A stretch of 64,000 bases of DNA from Hafnia psychrotolerans (GCF_014639435.1 NZ_BMFZ01000002.1:124001-188000); one strand, 5' to 3'; shown: positions 48,009 through 58,433, counted from the stretch's first letter. A program made the numbers and translations. Notes: a model not told the origin generated them from the letters alone.

Positions 48009-48635
48009 ATGCAAACGATAATCTTAGATTCATGCAGTTATACCTGCCTCGGACTACTTCAGTCATTAAGCGATAGCGGTATTCAGGAAAAAAATGTCAG
48101 TTTTGTTCGTACTTTTGACCAGTTAAGTTTAAGGAGTTTGCAAAAAGAAACCGGTGTGATATTTATCAATGAGGCTTGTTTGCAACCCCATGATGAGAAT
48201 AGCGAGCAGATAAGAAATTTAATCAGCCAGTATCCCAAAACGCTGTTCTTTATCTTTATGTCTGAAACGCGCACCCATTTTGAAGAGTGTGTTTTCATTA
48301 GAAGAAACGTCATCATTTCGTCAAAATCAATTAAGACTGTCACCCTAAATCTGTTGATTCGTAACTATATGGATAATTATGTTTTATCTGGGCTTGAGTT
48401 TACGACGCTGGATATTACACCAGTGATACTTAGCCGCAGTGAGTCTAACACGTTGAAAATGTGGATGTCGGGAGAAAGCACTGCTCAGATTTCGGATAAA
48501 TTGCACATTAAAGTAAAAACGGTTTCTTCCTACAAAAGCAATATCAAGCGTAAAATAAAGTCAGCCAATAAACACATTATTTATCACGTAGTACGACTGA
48601 GCGATCAATTCACTGGCGGTATTTATGTTAACTAG
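48009..48635 (+). CDS. LuxR family transcriptional regulator
   Basis: 208 residues from the ATG at 48009 (GAGG 7 nt upstream). The N-terminal ~140 residues have no conserved phosphoacceptor pattern that I can identify; it starts MQTIILDSCSYTCLGLLQSL. The C-terminal LuxR HTH is clear: LSRSESNTLKMWMSGESTAQ, ISDKLHIKVKTVSSYKSNIK, RKIKSANKHIIYHVVRL. This layout matches RcsB/BglJ/FimW-like enterobacterial regulators without a receiver site. AT-rich relative to neighbours. Target genes unknown; the divergent opgD is a possible neighbour target. Confidence 0.82.
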   Translation: MQTIILDSCSYTCLGLLQSLSDSGIQEKNVSFVRTFDQLSLRSLQKETGVIFINEACLQPHDENSEQIRNLISQYPKTLFFIFMSETRTHFEECVFIRRNVIISSKSIKTVTLNLLIRNYMDNYVLSGLEFTTLDITPVILSRSESNTLKMWMSGESTAQISDKLHIKVKTVSSYKSNIKRKIKSANKHIIYHVVRLSDQFTGGIYVN

Positions 48636-48884
48636 TGCCTATCGCTTATCTTCCCGGACAGTAAATCTGTAGTGTCCCTTCTTTTAAGCGACCAATGGCA
48701 TGTCTGGTTAATAGCAGAAGTGAGATCTGGATCCCACTTATACATTCAATTTCCGCCGTGAAATGCCGATGACATAGGATGGCGTTTTTTCGTCAGGGCA
48801 GGTCTTGCCGCTAGGCAAGCCCTACATTGTTGTCGCGTGGGCTGCATAATTGCCGCGCATGCACGATTAATAGAGCGGAATAAT

Positions 48885-50594
48885 ATGGATAATTTCACGG
48901 TGGAAACCCCGTTAGCCACAGCCAAAAAAAACATCTCTTTTATTGGTAACATTCGTCTGATCACCTTGATCAGCGCTATCTTGTCCGGGATCCTCATTTT
49001 ATTTGCCCTTTCGATTGGTACCTCCAGTTTCTTTCTCAAACAAAGTAATGAGGCCCTGGAAAATGCCACTCAGGAGCTGCAAATCCGTCTGGCGCTGTCG
49101 AACAGTTCCAACCATCTACGTACAGCACGCCTGTTACTGATTCAGGCTGCTGCTGCCGCACGTATTGGCGATCAGGAGGTATTCCAAAAGAATATCCAAG
49201 ACGCCGAAACTCGCATTAAGCAGTCGCAATTGTCCTTCGCACAATATATTAACCGCCCAAATAAAACCGCCACTGACATCCGCCTTGATGAACCGCTGAT
49301 AAAATCCTACGAGAACTATCTAAAACTCGGCTTGACGCCAATGCTAGAGTCAGCTCGTCAGGCTCATTTTGAGGAGGTTATTTCTCAGGAAGCAGAAACA
49401 GTGCGCGGGCTAGATCAAAATAACAACATTCCCCTACTGGCAGCGATTGCTTACCGTACCGGCATTGCCAACAAGATTAACCAGGCAGCACAATCTGAGG
49501 CTAAATTAGGTTATGCATTGATGGGAGGCAGTTTTGCACTGGCGCTGATACTGACAATCATCACTTATTTTGTGATCCGCACAGTGATCATCATGCCGAT
49601 TAACCGGCTGGTCAATCGTATTCAGAAAATTGCCGAAGGTGACTTAACCCAGCCTGCTGATAGTGCCGGTCGCAATGAAATCGGCGTACTGAGCAGCAAC
49701 GTCGATATTATGCAGTCATCGCTAGCCAACACAGTACTTATTGTTCGCGAAGGGGCCACCTCTATTTATCAGGGCTCGACTGAGATAGCCTCCGGCAATA
49801 CGGATTTATCTTCCCGCACCGAACAACAGGCCGCTGCGTTGGAGCAAACCGCCGCCAGCATGGAGCAGCTCACAGCCACGGTAAAACTCAACTCAGAGAA
49901 TGCCCATCACGCCAGTAAACTGGCCGCAAATGCCTCCGAAAAAGCGCAAAAAGGTGGCGATATTGTCGCAAGCGTAGTCAGTACGATGGACAATATTTCC
50001 CGCAGTTCGACAAAAATTGCAGAAATCACCAGCGTCATCAACAGCATTGCGTTCCAAACTAATATTCTGGCACTGAATGCTGCGGTTGAAGCCGCACGCG
50101 CCGGTGAACAAGGTCGTGGTTTTGCCGTCGTGGCCAGCGAAGTCCGCAACCTGGCACAACGAAGCGCACAAGCTGCAAAAGAGATTGAATCGCTGATTGA
50201 AGAGTCCGTTGATTATGTCGGTGAAGGTAGCATTCTGGTCGGCGATGCCGGCGACACCATGTATGAAATTGTCACTGCCGTCAGCCACGTCACCGATATT
50301 ATGGGTGAGATAGCCTCCGCGTCTGACGAGCAGAGCCGCGGTATTAGCCAGGTTAGCCTGGCGGTATCAGAGATGGACGGAGTGACGCAGCAAAATGCCT
50401 CGCTGGTACAGGAAGCGTCTGCGGCTGCGGCATCGCTGGAGGAGCAGGCAGAGCGCCTGACGCAGGCTGTGGCGGTATTCCGCCTCGATGAACGCGCTAT
50501 CCCCGTTAGCCGTAAACCGGCGCCAGCGCTGATAGATGCCAAACGGGCTTCCAAAGCCGTCAGCACCAACGCTCAAAATTGGGAAACGTTCTGA
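48885..50594 (+). CDS. Methyl-accepting chemotaxis protein
   Basis: 569 residues from the ATG at 48885. First membrane helix ([20 protein letters not shown]), periplasmic four-helix-bundle sensor (~50-205), second helix ([20 protein letters not shown]), HAMP linker ([20 protein letters not shown]), adaptation helices and the highly conserved tip [37 protein letters not shown]. It ends NWETF, the pentapeptide that tethers CheR/CheB, as in Tar and Tsr, so it is a major-type receptor. Ligand unknown. Not adjacent to other che genes. Confidence 0.93.
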   Translation: MDNFTVETPLATAKKNISFIGNIRLITLISAILSGILILFALSIGTSSFFLKQSNEALENATQELQIRLALSNSSNHLRTARLLLIQAAAAARIGDQEVFQKNIQDAETRIKQSQLSFAQYINRPNKTATDIRLDEPLIKSYENYLKLGLTPMLESARQAHFEEVISQEAETVRGLDQNNNIPLLAAIAYRTGIANKINQAAQSEAKLGYALMGGSFALALILTIITYFVIRTVIIMPINRLVNRIQKIAEGDLTQPADSAGRNEIGVLSSNVDIMQSSLANTVLIVREGATSIYQGSTEIASGNTDLSSRTEQQAAALEQTAASMEQLTATVKLNSENAHHASKLAANASEKAQKGGDIVASVVSTMDNISRSSTKIAEITSVINSIAFQTNILALNAAVEAARAGEQGRGFAVVASEVRNLAQRSAQAAKEIESLIEESVDYVGEGSILVGDAGDTMYEIVTAVSHVTDIMGEIASASDEQSRGISQVSLAVSEMDGVTQQNASLVQEASAAAASLEEQAERLTQAVAVFRLDERAIPVSRKPAPALIDAKRASKAVSTNAQNWETF

Positions 50595-50613
50595 GTGTCG
50601 GTCGGTAGTCATA

Positions 50614-50638
50614 GTTGAAAGTTGAAAGTTGAAAGTTG
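50614..50638 (+). repeat. Heptamer tandem repeat GTTGAAA
   Basis: Three perfect GTTGAAA copies (50614-50634) plus a partial fourth, 20 bp after the chemoreceptor stop. Short microsatellite, possibly length-variable. Confidence 0.8.
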
Positions 50639-50670
50639 CGTTAGACAAATCGCCAGGCAGCACTAAAAAA

Positions 50671-50703
50671 AAACACCTGAGGCTATTGCCTTCAGGTGTT
50701 TTT
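50671..50703. terminator. Bidirectional terminator, chemoreceptor/dsrB
   Basis: AAACACCTGAGGC pairs with GCCTTCAGGTGTTT around a short loop with A-run before and T-run after. Confidence 0.85.
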
Positions 50704-50748
50704 TTATCGGGCCAGCTCAGTGCTGACGCGGGGCTAATCGGTCACCCC

Positions 50749-50946
50749 TTACTTACTGACGACATGTGGCTCAACGAAGGTGCCATCTTTACTGTCGCCT
50801 TCATTGAAGAACCAGATGCCTGCCGGATAGTCTTCCAGCGACACCAGATACATCACGCCCTCATAAAATTCCTCAACCGCCAGAACTTTACCTTCACGAC
50901 GCGGACCGCCGTCAGTTTTTACCGTAACCAGATCGTTAACTTTCAT
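50749..50946 (-). CDS. dsrB: DsrB family small protein
   Basis: 65 residues, close to E. coli DsrB (62 aa): [49 protein letters not shown]. Small, probably cytosolic beta-rich protein of unknown role; in E. coli the gene is linked to DsrA/RpoS control. Single gene between the chemoreceptor terminator and the cold-shock gene. Confidence 0.85.
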   Translation of the reverse strand: MKVNDLVTVKTDGGPRREGKVLAVEEFYEGVMYLVSLEDYPAGIWFFNEGDSKDGTFVEPHVVSK

Positions 50947-51067
50947 CGAGTTATCTCATTATTTTCAATGCTATTGATTGTAGTACAGGATCTGTCAAAA
51001 AGGCATGCAGCTCCAGACTTTGCTAAACGCGCTACGGTGATACGCTTGGCAAAATTCAGGCATAAAA

Positions 51068-51087
51068 AAACCCGCATATGCGGGTTT
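51068..51087 (-). terminator. Terminator of the cold-shock gene
   Basis: AAACCCGCATATGCGGGTTT is self-complementary with flanking A and T runs, ~45 bp after the cold-shock stop on the minus strand. Confidence 0.8.
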
Positions 51088-51130
51088 TTGTAATCTACGT
51101 TAATGTGCTGTAAACAGCGCAGAAGCGAGA

Positions 51131-51340
51131 TTAGATAGCGGTAACGTTTGCCGCAGACGGACCTTTAGCACCGTTCTCGATAGAGAACTGTACATTCTGG
51201 CCTTCAGCCAGGGTCTTGAAACCTTGATCCTGGATAGCGGAGAAGTGTACGAACACATCTTTGCTGCCGTCAGCAGGAGTGATGAAGCCAAAGCCTTTAG
51301 ACTCGTTAAACCACTTAACCTGACCTTTCATCATTGACAT
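51131..51340 (-). CDS. CspA-family cold-shock/RNA chaperone protein
   Basis: 69 residues, five-stranded OB fold. RNP1 KGFGFITP and RNP2 VFVHFSAI are present in the standard order ([40 protein letters not shown]). Mixed CspC/CspE character: CspC-like N-terminal half and CspE-like [14 protein letters not shown] end. Binds single-stranded RNA/DNA in the cytosol. The ~500 bp gene-free region upstream allows a long 5' leader, as in csp genes. Confidence 0.93.
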   Translation of the reverse strand: MSMMKGQVKWFNESKGFGFITPADGSKDVFVHFSAIQDQGFKTLAEGQNVQFSIENGAKGPSAANVTAI

Positions 51341-51845
51341 AAGAATTACCTTTTAAATAAAAATTTCGCCGCCATGGGCATGTTATAGCCGGATTTCAGT
51401 CGTTACTTATGGAGGCACTAAGAAGGAAATTCGTCAGATCAGTGTTATCATGGATAACGCATTACATTTGAACAACTTTACTCAGGATGTCGTGCATAAA
51501 TAGGTCTGTACCACAGGCCGGGATGTATTTACTCATGACAGCCTACTAATAGCAACTCTTTTATCAAATAATCTTTGTAAAATGGCTAAATTGGTGGTTT
51601 AAGCACCATCCTGCTCGTTCTTTGTGCTCTTAATCTTCTTTTTATCAATACGTTGAGCGAAAAAAGATAAAAGTGTCATTCCACAATTCACACAAAATAG
51701 TGCATTTGATTCTTGTCTCTGGTGACAATGCCGACAGTAACCCTTACTCCCTGCCCTATTTCACACCCGGGCGTCACCGACATACACAACGCCCACCACG
51801 CTTAATGTTGGCGATGCCACTTCGTATGCCTGTGCCTGAAGCGCT
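51341..51845. other. Leader and promoter region of the cold-shock gene
   Basis: About 500 bp with no gene. Likely includes the promoter and a long structured 5' leader; I could not place a cold box or promoter with certainty. Confidence 0.4.
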
Positions 51846-52190
51846 TTAATCCATTAATTCAGAAACAGCCTTACGCACATAGGCTGTGATTTGTGCAACA
51901 TCTTCCGCATCGGCATTGCCCCCCCCAATGGAGCGAACCGTGCTCTCAAGATGCCCAATATCCTGTTCGACTTTCTTAGCAATCTGGACCTTAACGATGG
52001 TATCGACCGAAGAAATAAATGCCCGCATCACTGCTTTCAGCGCATAAATTTCACAAAATGAGTCATATGCAGGCTTGTCAGCAGGTACTGCAGCGACGAT
52101 TTGTGCACGCGGTGGAAGGTTTTTCAGGCTATCCACATGTTCAATCATCAGATCAATATCTCTGATCAATTCATCAAAATTCTTTGCCAC
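51846..52190 (-). CDS. Hypothetical protein, helical
   Basis: 114 residues, no signal or membrane helix; strongly helical (KNFDELIRDIDLMIEHVDSL, ALKAVMRAFISSVDTIVKVQ, IAKKVEQDIGHLES). No family recognised. Could be a cytosolic adapter or a phage-type protein. Single gene between the cold-shock leader and the alcohol dehydrogenase gene, same strand. Confidence 0.7.
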   Translation of the reverse strand: MAKNFDELIRDIDLMIEHVDSLKNLPPRAQIVAAVPADKPAYDSFCEIYALKAVMRAFISSVDTIVKVQIAKKVEQDIGHLESTVRSIGGGNADAEDVAQITAYVRKAVSELMD

Positions 52191-52324
52191 TGATTTTCCT
52201 TCGCTCGGCGAAAGCCGAAGAATACCACCGCCGACACCTAGCGGAAAGCCAGCAAGACAGGGAAAGATGAAATTTCAGCACGCAATGATTTCATGGGCCA
52301 GATTTCATATCACCACGAGTAAAA

Positions 52325-52356
52325 AAACGCCTGTAGGCAGAAACCCACAGGCGTTT
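52325..52356 (-). terminator. Terminator of the alcohol dehydrogenase gene
   Basis: AAACGCCTGT pairs with ACAGGCGTTT; the seven A before it on the + strand give a U-run for the minus-strand gene ending at 52387. Confidence 0.8.
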
Positions 52357-52386
52357 ATCAACGTATTACTGCACTACCGCGAGACG

Positions 52387-53445
52387 TTACGCGTTTTTAA
52401 GTGAAGCCATGTCCACCACGAAACGGTATTTCACGTCGCTTTTCAGCATACGTTCATACGCACCGTTGATGTCTTGCATATCGATCATTTCGACGTCGCA
52501 ACCAATATTGTGCTCAGCACAGAAATCCAGCATTTCCTGGGTTTCCGCGATACCGCCAATCAGTGAACCCGCCACGGTTTTGCGGCCCATGACCAATGCA
52601 CCACTGTGCAGTGCAGGTTCGATAGGCTCGATCAACCCAACCAGAATATGGGTACCGTCACGCTTGAGGGTGTCAAGATACGGGTTCAGATCGTGCTGGT
52701 TTGGCACAGTATCAAGGATGAAATCAAAGTGGCTTTTTACCGCTTCCATCTGTTTGGCATCTGTTGAGATGACGACGTGATCAGCACCCAACCGATAGGC
52801 TTCCTGCTCTTTGCCCGCTGAACGGGTGAACAGAGTCACGTCAGCGCCCAGCGCCTTGGCAAATTTCAGGCCCATATGGCCCAAACCACCCAAACCGACA
52901 ACCGCCACTTTATGGCCTTTGCCGACTTTCCAATGCTTGAGTGGCGAATAGGTGGTGATACCGGCACACAACAACGGTGCAGCGGATTTAATATCCAGCT
53001 TATCAGAAACGCGCAACACGAACTTCTCAGCGACCACGATCTGCTCAGAATAGCCACCATAGGTCATCATGTTGTCATGACGATCGTAACTGTTATAGGT
53101 CATGGTCGCGCCTTCTTCACAGTACTGTTCCAGGCTTTCCGCGCAGGACTCACAGTGCTGACAAGAATCGACCATACAACCCACACCCACGGTGTCGCCG
53201 ATGCTGAAGCCTTTGACTTTGGCGCCGACTTTCGTGACACGGCCAATGACTTCGTGCCCAGGCACCATCGGATAGATACTCTGATGCCATTCATTGCGTG
53301 CCTGGTGGATGTCTGAATGACAAACGCCACAATACAAAATGTCGATAACGACGTCAGTATCACGCGGATCGCGACGTACAAAATTATGGGGTGCCAACGG
53401 TGCATCAGCGGACGTGGCAGCAAAACCTCGGACGTTAAGGGTCAT
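52387..53445 (-). CDS. Zinc-dependent NAD(P) alcohol dehydrogenase (YahK/CAD family)
   Basis: 352 residues. Catalytic zinc: C in YCGVCHSDIHQ and H-E in VPGHEVIGRVT. Structural zinc: four Cys in VDSCQHCESCAESLEQYC. Rossmann VAVVGLGGLGHMGLKFAKAL. Very close in layout to E. coli YahK, which reduces aldehydes with NADPH. Cytosolic. RBS AGGAG lies before the ATG. Single gene with its own terminator. Confidence 0.92.
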   Translation of the reverse strand: MTLNVRGFAATSADAPLAPHNFVRRDPRDTDVVIDILYCGVCHSDIHQARNEWHQSIYPMVPGHEVIGRVTKVGAKVKGFSIGDTVGVGCMVDSCQHCESCAESLEQYCEEGATMTYNSYDRHDNMMTYGGYSEQIVVAEKFVLRVSDKLDIKSAAPLLCAGITTYSPLKHWKVGKGHKVAVVGLGGLGHMGLKFAKALGADVTLFTRSAGKEQEAYRLGADHVVISTDAKQMEAVKSHFDFILDTVPNQHDLNPYLDTLKRDGTHILVGLIEPIEPALHSGALVMGRKTVAGSLIGGIAETQEMLDFCAEHNIGCDVEMIDMQDINGAYERMLKSDVKYRFVVDMASLKNA

Positions 53446-53666
53446 CTGTTTTCTCCTGAGGGGTGTTCAATAGACGAAATGCATCAGCGCAAGATGCACT
53501 GACGGTAAGAAGTATGGACCATAGGAAGATAAAATCGTTATAACGATCCTCGCCATTACTTGCCTGAATCTGTTTTTTTCAGGATATATGGCTAAGGTCT
53601 GCACAGCGACGTGGCAAGCGTGACACGTCGCTGGCGGTAAGGTAGAGGTTTGGCTGAAAAAGACGA

Positions 53667-54677
53667 TCAGATCAAGCGGGCAGCTTTTAGTTCGCTTTTC
53701 AGATACGCGTAGTAAATCGGCGCGGCAACCACGCCCGGTAAACCAAAGGCCGATTCAAAGATCAGCATCGCCAGCAGGACTTCCCACGACTTGGCTTTAA
53801 TCCTTGTCCCCACAATTCGCGCATTAAGAAAATATTCAACCTTATGGATCACAATCAAGTACGCCAGCACCAGCCCGCCTACCCATAAAGAGAGCGACAA
53901 GCCAACGATGAAAATTACCGTGTTAGAGATAAGATTGCCGATCACCGGCAACAACCCGCAGACGAAGGTAAAGGCCACCAGCGTTTTTGCCAGCGGCAGA
54001 TGAATGTCAAACAGCGGTAAGATGCCAAACAAGAACACGCCCGAAAGCACGGTGTTGATCAGTGAAATCTGGAATTGAGCGAAAACGACGTTGCGAAAGG
54101 CATCTCCCAGCAAGCGGATACGTTGCAATAAATCACTTTTCAGTGGGGCATGTTGCGCATCTTTATCGTAGCGCTGCAGAGAAACGATGGCCCCTAAAAT
54201 CATACCAATCAGCATAGTGACAAAAATATGCGCTGCGTTTTTCCCGACGGTTTGGATCATCGCAACGTGCTCACGCAGCCATTGCAGAAACTCGCGCTGC
54301 AACTCTTCTATGCTGGTTGGCATGTAATGAAGCATCACCGGTGAAATGCGGCTTTGTGCATCGGTCAGCAACCGCGAAACCATCGCGTTGAATGCCGCCG
54401 GGTTTTTCACATCTTGCATGAGGAAATTGGCGATCCCCACGACAGACAGAATCAGTGCGCTAACCACGATGGTGCTGATCAACGCCACCACCAGCCAGCG
54501 GGCGCGCTCACCGCTGATCACTTTCTGGAAGTGAGGAGTCAACCCATTGACCAGTTCGTACACGACAAAACCCGCGATAAAGCACGCGAGTAAATGTAGA
54601 GGAAGAATAAGTAATAATCCCCCCATCACGATAAACAAACTGAGCCAGCGGATATGATGCGATCTCATTAGTTGCAT
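53667..54677 (-). CDS. AI-2E family transporter
   Basis: 336 residues from the Met at 54677 (AAGGA upstream), with about eight transmembrane helices. N-terminal pair of helices (LSLFIVMGGLLLILPLHLLA), a large loop, and the conserved C-terminal part (SLWVGGLVLAYLIVIHKVEY, FLNARIVGTRIKAKSWEVLL, FGLPGVVAAPIYYAYLKSEL). Family includes TqsA, YdiK and Na+/H+ antiporter-like members; the substrate here is unknown. Inner membrane. Confidence 0.88.
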   Translation of the reverse strand: MQLMRSHHIRWLSLFIVMGGLLLILPLHLLACFIAGFVVYELVNGLTPHFQKVISGERARWLVVALISTIVVSALILSVVGIANFLMQDVKNPAAFNAMVSRLLTDAQSRISPVMLHYMPTSIEELQREFLQWLREHVAMIQTVGKNAAHIFVTMLIGMILGAIVSLQRYDKDAQHAPLKSDLLQRIRLLGDAFRNVVFAQFQISLINTVLSGVFLFGILPLFDIHLPLAKTLVAFTFVCGLLPVIGNLISNTVIFIVGLSLSLWVGGLVLAYLIVIHKVEYFLNARIVGTRIKAKSWEVLLAMLIFESAFGLPGVVAAPIYYAYLKSELKAARLI

Positions 54678-54892
54678 TGCCTGCGTCCTTAACATTCAAT
54701 TGCCGGGCATCGTCCCGCTTCTTCGGTCAACATCCCGAGCGATATCATAGCACTGTTGTTCCCTGTGCCATCCTGTACACCAGTGAAACCGATAAGAAAT
54801 TTTTGACAGTCATCCACAGTCTTTTATCATGGACATCCACCATGATAAACCGTCGATGTTTACAGAGAAAACCTCAGCAACGGGAGTAAAAG

Positions 54893-55552
54893 ATGTCAGA
54901 ACTGATCCGCGAAAAACTATCCCTTCCCAATGGACACTCGAGATTATTACTGCACTCTTGTTGCGCGCCCTGCTCCGGTGAAGTGATGGAAGCGATTCAG
55001 GCTTCCGGTATCGAGTACAGTATCTTTTTCTATAACCCCAATATTCACCCACAAAAAGAATATACGCTGCGCAAAGAAGAGAATATGCGCTTTGCCGAGC
55101 AGCACGGTATTCCCTTTATTGATGCGGACTACGACAGCGATAACTGGTTTGAGCGCGCGCGCGGCATGGAAAAGGAACCTGAGCGCGGCATTCGTTGCAC
55201 CATGTGTTTTGACATGCGCTTTGAGCGAACGGCCTTGTATGCTTTTGAACATGGCTTCAGTGCCATTACCAGTTGTCTCGGTATTTCTCGCTGGAAAGAC
55301 ATGCAGCAGATCACGGGCTGTGGCGTTCGTGCCGCCGCACCCTATCCGGGCATGGTCTACTGGGACTATAATTGGCGCAAGCAAGGTGGTTCAACCCGCA
55401 TGGTAGAAATCAGCAAACGTGAGCACTTCTATCAGCAGGAGTATTGCGGCTGTGTCTATTCGCTGCGTGACAGCAACCTGCACCGAAAATCCCAGGGCCG
55501 TGATCTGATCACGCTTGGCGTGAAATATTATGGTGACGAAGACGACGAATAA
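54893..55552 (+). CDS. queH: Epoxyqueuosine reductase QueH
   Basis: 219 residues (DUF208). Last step of queuosine synthesis for tRNA. Cys/metal motifs: [17 protein letters not shown] (C-C-x2-C), [14 protein letters not shown] (C-x2-C) and [14 protein letters not shown] (C-x-C), giving the 4Fe-4S and metal ligands of QueH. It is not homologous to QueG. Cytosolic. Stands alone between the AI-2E family gene and the orphan lpxA. Confidence 0.9.
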   Translation: MSELIREKLSLPNGHSRLLLHSCCAPCSGEVMEAIQASGIEYSIFFYNPNIHPQKEYTLRKEENMRFAEQHGIPFIDADYDSDNWFERARGMEKEPERGIRCTMCFDMRFERTALYAFEHGFSAITSCLGISRWKDMQQITGCGVRAAAPYPGMVYWDYNWRKQGGSTRMVEISKREHFYQQEYCGCVYSLRDSNLHRKSQGRDLITLGVKYYGDEDDE

Positions 55553-55590
55553 GTTTTTCCGCTCTTTTGTGGATGAGGCCCAGCGTAAAG

Positions 55591-56379
55591 TTAACTAATG
55601 ATCCCGCGCGTCGAAAGACGGAAAAACTCATTGAAACAGCACAGTAACGGATAGCCTGCACTAAGCCGCAGGACCTCTGATTTCACATCCTCAATCGGCA
55701 CGCGGTCATGAAACAGCTGGGCGTAGATTGACAACAATATCCCCTTGAGCGACGGATTAGCGTTCAAAAAGGGCAGCGCCAGGGCATTAAACCCTTCCGG
55801 TACCGCATGGTTACCGCTGGCGCAGACATAGGGTGGAACATCCTGCACGACGCCGGACTGATCGGCTATCAAGGCCCACTGACCCATCACACAAAATTGA
55901 TGAATCGCGCACATCGAGCCAATCCTGGCGAAATCGCCGACCACAACATGCCCGGCAAGCCCGGTGTTGTCACCAATCGATATCGAATTTCCCACCACAC
56001 AATCATGTCCAATATGCACATTGCACAACAAGCGGTTATTGTTGCCGATCCGGGTACTTTGCGCACCCTGTTGGGTACCGCGATGAATGGTGGAATTCTT
56101 GCCAATCTGGTTGTCGTTACCAATCACCACGCTGGTGAGTTCGCCCCGGAATTTCAGGTCCTGATTGATTTCGCCGATCGACGCAAACTGGCCGATAATA
56201 TTGTTGCGCCCAATGTGAGTATGCCCACTAATCACCGAATGTGAGGCAATCACCGAACCTTCATCGATCACGACATTCGCTTCTATGACGCAAAATGCAC
56301 CAATACGGACATTGGCACCAAGAGTAGCACCGGGGGCAATAACCGAGTTACTTGCCACAATAGCAGTGTTTGAAATCAA
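55591..56379 (-). CDS. LpxA-type UDP-GlcNAc O-acyltransferase, orphan paralogue
   Basis: 262 residues, left-handed beta-helix. The catalytic His is kept in CNVHIGHDCVVGN (His125 region of E. coli LpxA), and the acyl-binding HQFCVMGQ, VQDVPPYVCASGNHA and FFRLSTRGII end follow. The cofactor and hydrocarbon-ruler residues differ from E. coli, so acyl-chain length may differ. TTG start with GGGGAT upstream. The housekeeping lpxA sits with lpxD-fabZ-lpxB; none of these is here. Divergent from eptA, a lipid A modifier. Confidence 0.88.
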   Translation of the reverse strand: MISNTAIVASNSVIAPGATLGANVRIGAFCVIEANVVIDEGSVIASHSVISGHTHIGRNNIIGQFASIGEINQDLKFRGELTSVVIGNDNQIGKNSTIHRGTQQGAQSTRIGNNNRLLCNVHIGHDCVVGNSISIGDNTGLAGHVVVGDFARIGSMCAIHQFCVMGQWALIADQSGVVQDVPPYVCASGNHAVPEGFNALALPFLNANPSLKGILLSIYAQLFHDRVPIEDVKSEVLRLSAGYPLLCCFNEFFRLSTRGIIS

Positions 56380-56759
56380 CGCAAAAATCCCCAGACACCC
56401 GAAAAATAGGCATCAGTGATCGCCTTCACAGAAGGAAAATCGACAAAAAATTGAAATCGCGCTGAAAAAACAGAGAGGCATTCAGAGAGCACGTAGAAGT
56501 GTATACTGGTCCATTGATCTGACCATTTTGTGTATACATGCCTCAGCATACGTTGAGCAAACAACTTAGTTGCTATTTTATATTTTATTTCTTTTATGAA
56601 CTTTCTTTCTCCTCAGGATCCGCGCTCAAGGATTAAGGCTTTCTTAAGCTTGCGCGATTAAGATCCCCGCCATCCTGGCTTTATTAGCCCATGTGTTACC
56701 TGAGCGTCCGCTTTGGCTGTTAATTCATTCAGCGAATTGCCTTTTAGTTGGAGTTATTC
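56380..56759. other. Divergent promoter region lpxA-like/eptA
   Basis: 380 bp, AT-rich, no recognised gene. Likely promoters for both flanking genes; candidate PmrA or PhoP boxes were not located with confidence. Confidence 0.4.
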
Positions 56760-58391
56760 TTGCGCAAATCCCTCCCTAAAGTCAGTTATCTTTCTCTGAC
56801 TTTACTCTTGAGCCTTTACTTTACCTTCATCGTTAATCTGCCGATTTTATTGCATTTCTACCACATACTTCACGCGCTTACAGCCTTTAGTATCGGCTTT
56901 GCCATCACTATCCCGCTGGTGCTCTTTGCGGCACTGAATGTCGTTTTCACGCCCTTCAGTTTTCGACCATTACTTAAACCTTTCTTCATTATCATTTTGC
57001 CTGTCAGCGCACTGGCCAGTTACGCGATGTACAAATATCAGATCATTTTTGATCGCGGAATGATAGATAACATCGTCGAAACGCAACAGAGTGAAGCCAC
57101 GTCATACCTGAATATTTCGGTCGTGCTATGGTTCTTGGTGAGCGGCGTATTGCCTGCGGTCTGGCTGTCCTTTACGCCGGTAAAATACGAAAAAAGCGTT
57201 CTTCACCGTCTGGGGGTTCGCCTGTTATCCATGGTGCTTTCCCTGCTGGTGGTAGCTGCGGTTGCCGGGGTTTATTACAAAGATTATGCGTCAGTGGGGC
57301 GGAATAACCGCACGCTTAACCTTGAAATTGTGCCAACGAACTACCTGTACAGTACCTTCCAGTACTATAACCATCGCTACTTTACCCACACGGGACCTTT
57401 TCAGGTCATAGGCAATGACGCAAAACTGATTCAGCAACCGGGCCAGAAACCGACCCTACTGTTCCTGGTTGTCGGCGAAACGGCGCGCGCGCAAAATCAA
57501 TCCTTCAGCGGCTACGACAAACCAACCAATGAATTCACGCAAAAAGTGTCGGATGTCGTCTATTTCAGCCATACCCGCTCGTGCGGAACGGCGACGGCAG
57601 TATCCGTTCCCTGCATGTTCTCAAACATGAAGCGGGTAGACTTCGACAATAATCGCGCCCGTAACAGCGAAGGTGTACTGGACATCGTACAGAAAGCCGG
57701 GGTTTCCGTTTTCTGGAAAGACAATGATGAAGGTTGTAAAGGTGTGTGTGACCGAGTGCCGAATGAGATCATCAGCACCGCTAAAGATGGCAAGTATTGC
57801 GACGGTGATACCTGTTATGACATGGCATTACTGAACAACCTCGATGCCGATATTAAAAACGAGGGTAAAAATACCCTGATTGGCCTGCATCTGGTTGGCA
57901 GCCACGGTCCAACCTACTTCAAACGCTACCCGCCAGAATTCCGCACTTTTATGCCGGACTGTCCGCGTAGCGACATCGAGAATTGCTCGCGTGAGCAGTT
58001 GAACAATACCTATGACAACACTCTGCGCTATACCGATTATGTGGTGTCACAAATCATTGAAAAGGCAAAGCAATATCAGGACAGGTATAACGTGGCGGTG
58101 ATCTACCTGTCTGATCACGGCGAATCCCTGGGCGAGAATGGCCTGTATCTGCATGGCACACCTTACGGCCTCGCTCCGGCCGAGCAGACGCATGTCCCGA
58201 TGCTGTTCTGGTTATCGCCCGGCTATATCAAAGCTAACGGCATCAATTTGTCATGCCTGAAACAAAAAGGAGCTAACGCAGAGGTGTCTCAAGATAACCT
58301 GTTTCATACCGTGCTGGATGCGATGAACGTGCAGACTTCCGAACTTGATCCGCAGTTGGACATCTTGCGCGATTGCAAAACAGGTTCATAG
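56760..58391 (+). CDS. eptA: Phosphoethanolamine transferase EptA
   Basis: 543 residues from the TTG at 56760 (GGAG 6 nt upstream); a TTG at 56748 is in frame but has no RBS. N-terminal five-helix membrane domain (~1-160), then the periplasmic sulfatase-like catalytic domain: metal ligand VVGETARAQNQSFSGY, Thr nucleophile in SCGTATAVSVPCMFS, HLVGSHGPTYFKRYP, and YLSDHGESLGENGLYLHGTP (metal ligands). Cys pairs make disulfides. Adds phosphoethanolamine to lipid A, lowering polymyxin binding. Length matches E. coli EptA. Confidence 0.92.
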   Translation: MRKSLPKVSYLSLTLLLSLYFTFIVNLPILLHFYHILHALTAFSIGFAITIPLVLFAALNVVFTPFSFRPLLKPFFIIILPVSALASYAMYKYQIIFDRGMIDNIVETQQSEATSYLNISVVLWFLVSGVLPAVWLSFTPVKYEKSVLHRLGVRLLSMVLSLLVVAAVAGVYYKDYASVGRNNRTLNLEIVPTNYLYSTFQYYNHRYFTHTGPFQVIGNDAKLIQQPGQKPTLLFLVVGETARAQNQSFSGYDKPTNEFTQKVSDVVYFSHTRSCGTATAVSVPCMFSNMKRVDFDNNRARNSEGVLDIVQKAGVSVFWKDNDEGCKGVCDRVPNEIISTAKDGKYCDGDTCYDMALLNNLDADIKNEGKNTLIGLHLVGSHGPTYFKRYPPEFRTFMPDCPRSDIENCSREQLNNTYDNTLRYTDYVVSQIIEKAKQYQDRYNVAVIYLSDHGESLGENGLYLHGTPYGLAPAEQTHVPMLFWLSPGYIKANGINLSCLKQKGANAEVSQDNLFHTVLDAMNVQTSELDPQLDILRDCKTGS

Positions 58392-58433
58392 CAGCGCTAA
58401 AAGCGGGTTTCACTGACGCTGGCGAGTAAAGGC

